Shown here piece after piece: positions 31,408-33,289 of a stretch of 33,289 bases of DNA (positions within the stretch are counted from its first letter, which is position 1; each line of letters begins with the position of its first letter). The notes under the pieces are model-generated. The model saw only the letters and a list, made by a program, of their open reading frames with translations, did no database searches and was not told where the DNA came from. This stretch comes from Rickettsiales bacterium (GTDB lineage Bacteria; Pseudomonadota; Alphaproteobacteria; Rickettsiales; Rickettsiaceae). Location: contig RXKF01000064.1 of NCBI GenBank assembly GCA_003963235.1, positions 1 to 33,289 on the forward strand. The letters are read 5' to 3'. The translations under genes were made by a program, and so were the position numbers.

Positions 31408-31710
31408 ATGACTATACGTAAACAACACAATACAACGAATCTTCAAACTCCAACAAGATCATCAGAGACAACTCATAATAATCAAGGTTTGGCACGAGCT
31501 TACCGACAAAACGCAGAGAATTTTAAGTCAGCGGAAGAGCAATTATTGGCGTCTAAAGAAGAAGTAAACCTCATAAAAACTGATGCCGAGTCGACAAGCC
31601 AATTAGATCAACCGTTAGGAAATGATCATCTACACAGCTCAGAAAGCAGCAAAATTGTCGGAGATGTTGGCAATTCATCAGAAGAAGGAACTTTCTCACT
31701 TGACGAGTAA
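31408..31710 (+). CDS. Small acidic hydrophilic protein, copy 1
   Basis: This 100-residue protein is not recognised. The start is chosen at the ATG with AAGGA eight bases upstream, rather than a TTG 30 bases earlier. It starts MTIRKQHNTTN, has a helical polar middle (GLARAYRQNAENFKSAEEQL) and ends in an acidic, Ser-rich tail (SSEEGTFSLDE). It has no signal peptide or membrane helix. It is a paralogue of the gene at 31949: MTI/NTTN start, RQNA, LG.(N)DL.SSE and tail are shared. It follows the PAP2 gene closely and is probably in the same transcript. Short hydrophilic proteins of this kind next to repeats in intracellular bacteria may be secreted, but nothing in the sequence proves it. Confidence 0.6.
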   Translation: MTIRKQHNTTNLQTPTRSSETTHNNQGLARAYRQNAENFKSAEEQLLASKEEVNLIKTDAESTSQLDQPLGNDHLHSSESSKIVGDVGNSSEEGTFSLDE

Positions 31711-31769
31711 TTTTATATTAATATTTTGTAAACACTACACACAATCAAAGATAATAATTTTAATTGTTA

Positions 31770-31920
31770 GTATATAAATATTTTTTATAACTAGGATGGG
31801 TTAAATAGTATTTACCCATCTTACATCAATAGTTTATTTTAAATTATTACGCAATAAATTTATAAAAATTATTGAAAATGCAATATTTTTATTGATTTTC
31901 ACAAAACAAAAATTATAATG
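31770..31920 (+). pseudogene. Collapsed copy of the PAP2 gene (head joined to tail), copy 1
   Basis: This segment aligns with the first about 60 bases of the PAP2 gene (TATAA...TTTTTTA..A.T.GGATGGGTTAAA, then CTTA) and then with its last about 90 bases (from TAGTTTATTTTAAATTA through TTGATTTTCACA to AAAAATTATAAT, positions 31830-31919). The middle about 500 bases, with all catalytic motifs, are missing. It accounts for most of the 238-base gap between the two small genes. It also supplies the upstream region of the next small gene, just as the true PAP2 tail does for the first one. Confidence 0.65.
31792..31823. other. Hairpin in PAP2 remnant 1
   Basis: TAGGATGGG (31792-31800) pairs with CCCATCTTA (31815-31823) with one G-T wobble. 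After a bulged T the stem continues TAAAT/ATTTA around a 3-base loop. In the intact PAP2 gene the same place (30741-30777) is coding and only loosely self-complementary. Confidence 0.6.
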
Positions 31921-31948
31921 TCGCTGCAATTAATCACAAGGAAATAAT

Positions 31949-32218
31949 ATGACGATAAATAACAAATACAATACAACTAATGAGCACGGCTGGGCAGCAG
32001 TTTCTCGACAAAATGCAAATATTTCTAATCTAACGCCACATCAATTAAATCAAGTATTAACGCATACACAAGCAAGAGTCATAGACGCTAATGCTAATGC
32101 TAATTTTATACAGATGGTAAATCAAGTCTTAGGAAAAAATGATCTACAAAGTTCAGAAAACACCGATATTACTAGTGATTATTCCGAAATGACTGGCGAG
32201 AATTCCGAGTCATCATAA
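31949..32218 (+). CDS. Small acidic hydrophilic protein, copy 2, truncated by a premature stop
   Basis: This 89-residue paralogue of the gene at 31408 has a clear AAGGAA ribosome binding site before the ATG. It starts MTINNKYNTTN and has RQNANISNLTPHQLNQVLTH in the middle, a short Asn/Ala repeat (DANANANF) and then LGKNDLQSSENTD. The reading frame stops at TAA (32216-32218), where copy 1 has GAA. Beyond the stop the old frame still reads EPFFPLNE and then TAA (32243-32245), aligned with copy 1's EGTFSLDE end. So the protein has lost the last eight or nine residues by one point mutation. Function is unknown; it has no membrane helix or signal peptide. Confidence 0.6.
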   Translation: MTINNKYNTTNEHGWAAVSRQNANISNLTPHQLNQVLTHTQARVIDANANANFIQMVNQVLGKNDLQSSENTDITSDYSEMTGENSESS

Positions 32219-32254
32219 GAACCATTTTTTCCACTTAACGAATAATTTTAATTG

Positions 32255-32430
32255 TTAGTGTATAAATATTTTTTTTATAACTAGGGCGGGTTAAATAAAA
32301 TACTATTTACCCGCCCTAGTAAATTACCTTACATCAATAGTTTATTTTAAGTTGCAAAATCAGCTTATAAGATCTATTGAAAATTGACTATTTCGTTGAT
32401 TTTTCTCAAAGAAATATTATAATTTAAGTC
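32255..32430 (+). pseudogene. Collapsed copy of the PAP2 gene, copy 2
   Basis: The structure is the same as the remnant at 31770: a PAP2 head (TATAAATATTTTTTTTATAA, GGGCGGGTTAAA) joined to a PAP2 tail (from TAGTTTATTTTAAGTT at 32338 to ATTATAATTT near 32425). The junction CTTACATCAATAGTTTATTT is identical in both remnants, so the deletion happened once and was then duplicated. It fills the 245-base gap before the third small gene. Confidence 0.62.
32280..32320. other. Perfect hairpin in PAP2 remnant 2
   Basis: ACTAGGGCGGG (32280-32290) pairs with CCCGCCCTAGT (32310-32320) with no mismatch. After a bulged T, TAAATA pairs with TATTTA around a 6-base loop. It is a GC-rich stem in an AT-rich region. 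Relative to the hairpin at 31792 the arms differ by paired changes that keep the stem. No T-run follows. Confidence 0.75.
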
Positions 32431-32463
32431 ATATTATGTAATTAATTATTGGGAAGCGCTAAT

Positions 32464-32853
32464 ATGTTTAAATTTATACCATTAACTCAACAAGTACTAC
32501 ACAATAACAATTTTGAATACCCATCACAAGCTACTGATCCTATAAACATAAAGCCAAATCTCAAAACTCAAGCTTCAAACTCTCTTCCAACAAATTCTTT
32601 TCTAACAAATTTTTCGACACCAAACTCTCTTCCGACAGATACGTTTACCGTGGGCTCTCCTAAAGCTGCTAAATTAAGAGAACAAACTCTCAAAGCAACG
32701 CAAAAGATGTCTGAATTTCAAAAAAAAATCTCTCAAATACTCACAGATGATCCTTCAAATAATGCGGACGCAAATAATAGCTCCACAGACGATGAACAAA
32801 ATGATAGTCTATCAGGAGAAAACCCAGAAGAAGATTTTTCAATTGAAGTATGA
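32464..32853 (+). CDS. Small acidic protein, third gene of the array
   Basis: This 129-residue protein is not recognised. The start is chosen at ATG 32464, with GGGAAG (32451-32456) upstream; a TTG at 32449 is less likely. The N-terminal half is Asn/Pro/Thr-rich with an imperfect internal repeat (NSLPTNSF, NSLPTDTF). A short helical segment follows (KAAKLREQTLKATQKMSEFQ), then a strongly acidic tail (STDDEQNDSLSGENPEEDFS). The body differs from the two small genes upstream, but it sits at the same place in the repeat unit, after a PAP2 tail, and has a similar acidic Ser-rich end. It could be a strongly diverged or replaced copy. It ends just before transposase debris. Confidence 0.5.
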   Translation: MFKFIPLTQQVLHNNNFEYPSQATDPINIKPNLKTQASNSLPTNSFLTNFSTPNSLPTDTFTVGSPKAAKLREQTLKATQKMSEFQKKISQILTDDPSNNADANNSSTDDEQNDSLSGENPEEDFSIEV

Positions 32854-32871
32854 AGAACTTAATAGTAGAGG

Positions 32872-33081
32872 TTACCGCGTTATTGCATCATAACCTTTAT
32901 CCTCTATAACATAACCACCTATTACTTCAGAGGTTTCGTTTGCCGAGCTGGTGTCAACCTTATTTCCGTCGGCGACAAAACCTTCTACTATTCTAAAGTC
33001 AGTGTTTACGGCTAAATGCAATTTAGTCGTTAGGTCAGATCGCTTCTTCCCTTTGATTGCGTGAACGTTCACCATAATCAA
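32872..33081 (-). pseudogene. IS5-type transposase fragment (internal DDE region)
   Basis: This 69-codon piece reads VHAIKGKKRSDLTTKLHLAV and then GFVADGNKVDTSSA and GYVIEDKGYDAITR. The LTTKLHLAV and GYVIxDKGYD blocks are typical of the DDE catalytic core of IS5-family transposases (the second Asp lies in the latter). Both ends of the transposase are missing, and a TAA follows the GYDAITR segment at once. It lies 18 bases from the end of the third small gene, so it marks an old insertion or recombination edge. Confidence 0.75.
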
Positions 33082-33106
33082 GTTATGAAGCGCACCTTGG
33101 TGTCAG

Positions 33107-33289
33107 TTATGATAAGAAGTAGCCAAAAAAGAAAAAAGTATAAAATACAAAAGCAAACCAAGGTTTGTCATATGAAGAAGTATCTGCTAGATTTTGTATA
33201 TGGCACTGATAACAAAATAATTTAAATAATTTGGCGATAGCAAGAGCAATGAAACTAAGGAAGGAATGATCCATTTTATCAAATCTCAT
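33107..33289 (-). pseudogene. C-terminal end of another IS5-type transposase (partial, right edge)
   Basis: The minus-strand frame enters from the right edge with MRFDKMDHSFLSFIALAIAK. This matches the usual C-terminal end of IS5-family transposases (xRFDKLxxxFLxxxxLAxxxxxL). The frame then runs on for about 35 residues of unrelated sequence to a stop at 33107, so the natural stop is lost or the end is fused to flanking DNA. The ATG at the edge is probably internal. On this strand the C-terminus comes before the internal fragment at 32872, so the two are not one interrupted gene in order but pieces of separate or rearranged copies. Confidence 0.6.

Noticed and set aside
33107..33289. Complete 60-residue membrane protein starting at the right edge
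   Set aside because: Its first 25 residues match a transposase C-terminus, so the ATG at the edge is most likely internal.

Overview
The window looks like a chromosomal segment from a Rickettsiales alphaproteobacterium, probably Rickettsiaceae or a close relative. The evidence is a strongly AT-rich sequence and a ribosomal/RNA polymerase cluster in the rickettsial order rpsL-rpsG-fusA-tRNA(Trp)-secE-nusG-rplKAJL-rpoB-rpoC with no tuf gene after fusA. Further support comes from an exported VirB2-type pilin, a Sca-like autotransporter barrel, a decayed DUF1640 coiled-coil gene, two DUF2608 genes and IS5-type transposase debris. The species cannot be fixed from the sequence alone.

Region 1 to 5060: a membrane-protein N-terminus runs off the left edge (possibly a phosphoethanolamine transferase). 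It is followed by ruvX, a frameshifted DUF1640 pseudogene, and a minus-strand operon thrS-infC-phosphotransferase. infC appears to start with a rare AUA codon after a good ribosome binding site. The phosphotransferase has an APH/choline-kinase fold and an unexpected export signal.

Region 5061 to 12360 (plus strand): a solitary virB2-like pilin gene with its own promoter and strong terminator, an RND efflux pair (adaptor lipoprotein plus inner-membrane pump, translationally coupled), two related perfect or near-perfect palindromes, ruvC, and a 601-residue autotransporter-type outer-membrane protein ending in a terminator.

Region 12361 to 15800: a tightly packed minus-strand operon of two divergent exported DUF2608 (HAD-like) proteins with degenerate catalytic motif I, followed by an alpha/beta hydrolase. 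A plus-strand orphan membrane protein then converges on rpoC.

Region 15813 to 30600 (minus strand): the transcription and translation core. A sigma70-like promoter lies upstream of rpsL, so the cluster is probably read from there with internal adjustments (a possible attenuator between rplL and rpoB).

Region 30720 to 33289 is the accessory part and the most unusual. An intact PAP2-family membrane phosphatase is followed by a small acidic protein gene. The spacers before two more small genes each carry the head and tail of the PAP2 gene fused by the same internal deletion. This implies tandem amplification of a PAP2-small-gene unit, followed by collapse of the PAP2 copies. The second small gene has a premature stop with its old tail still readable. 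Two different IS5-type transposase fragments close the window.
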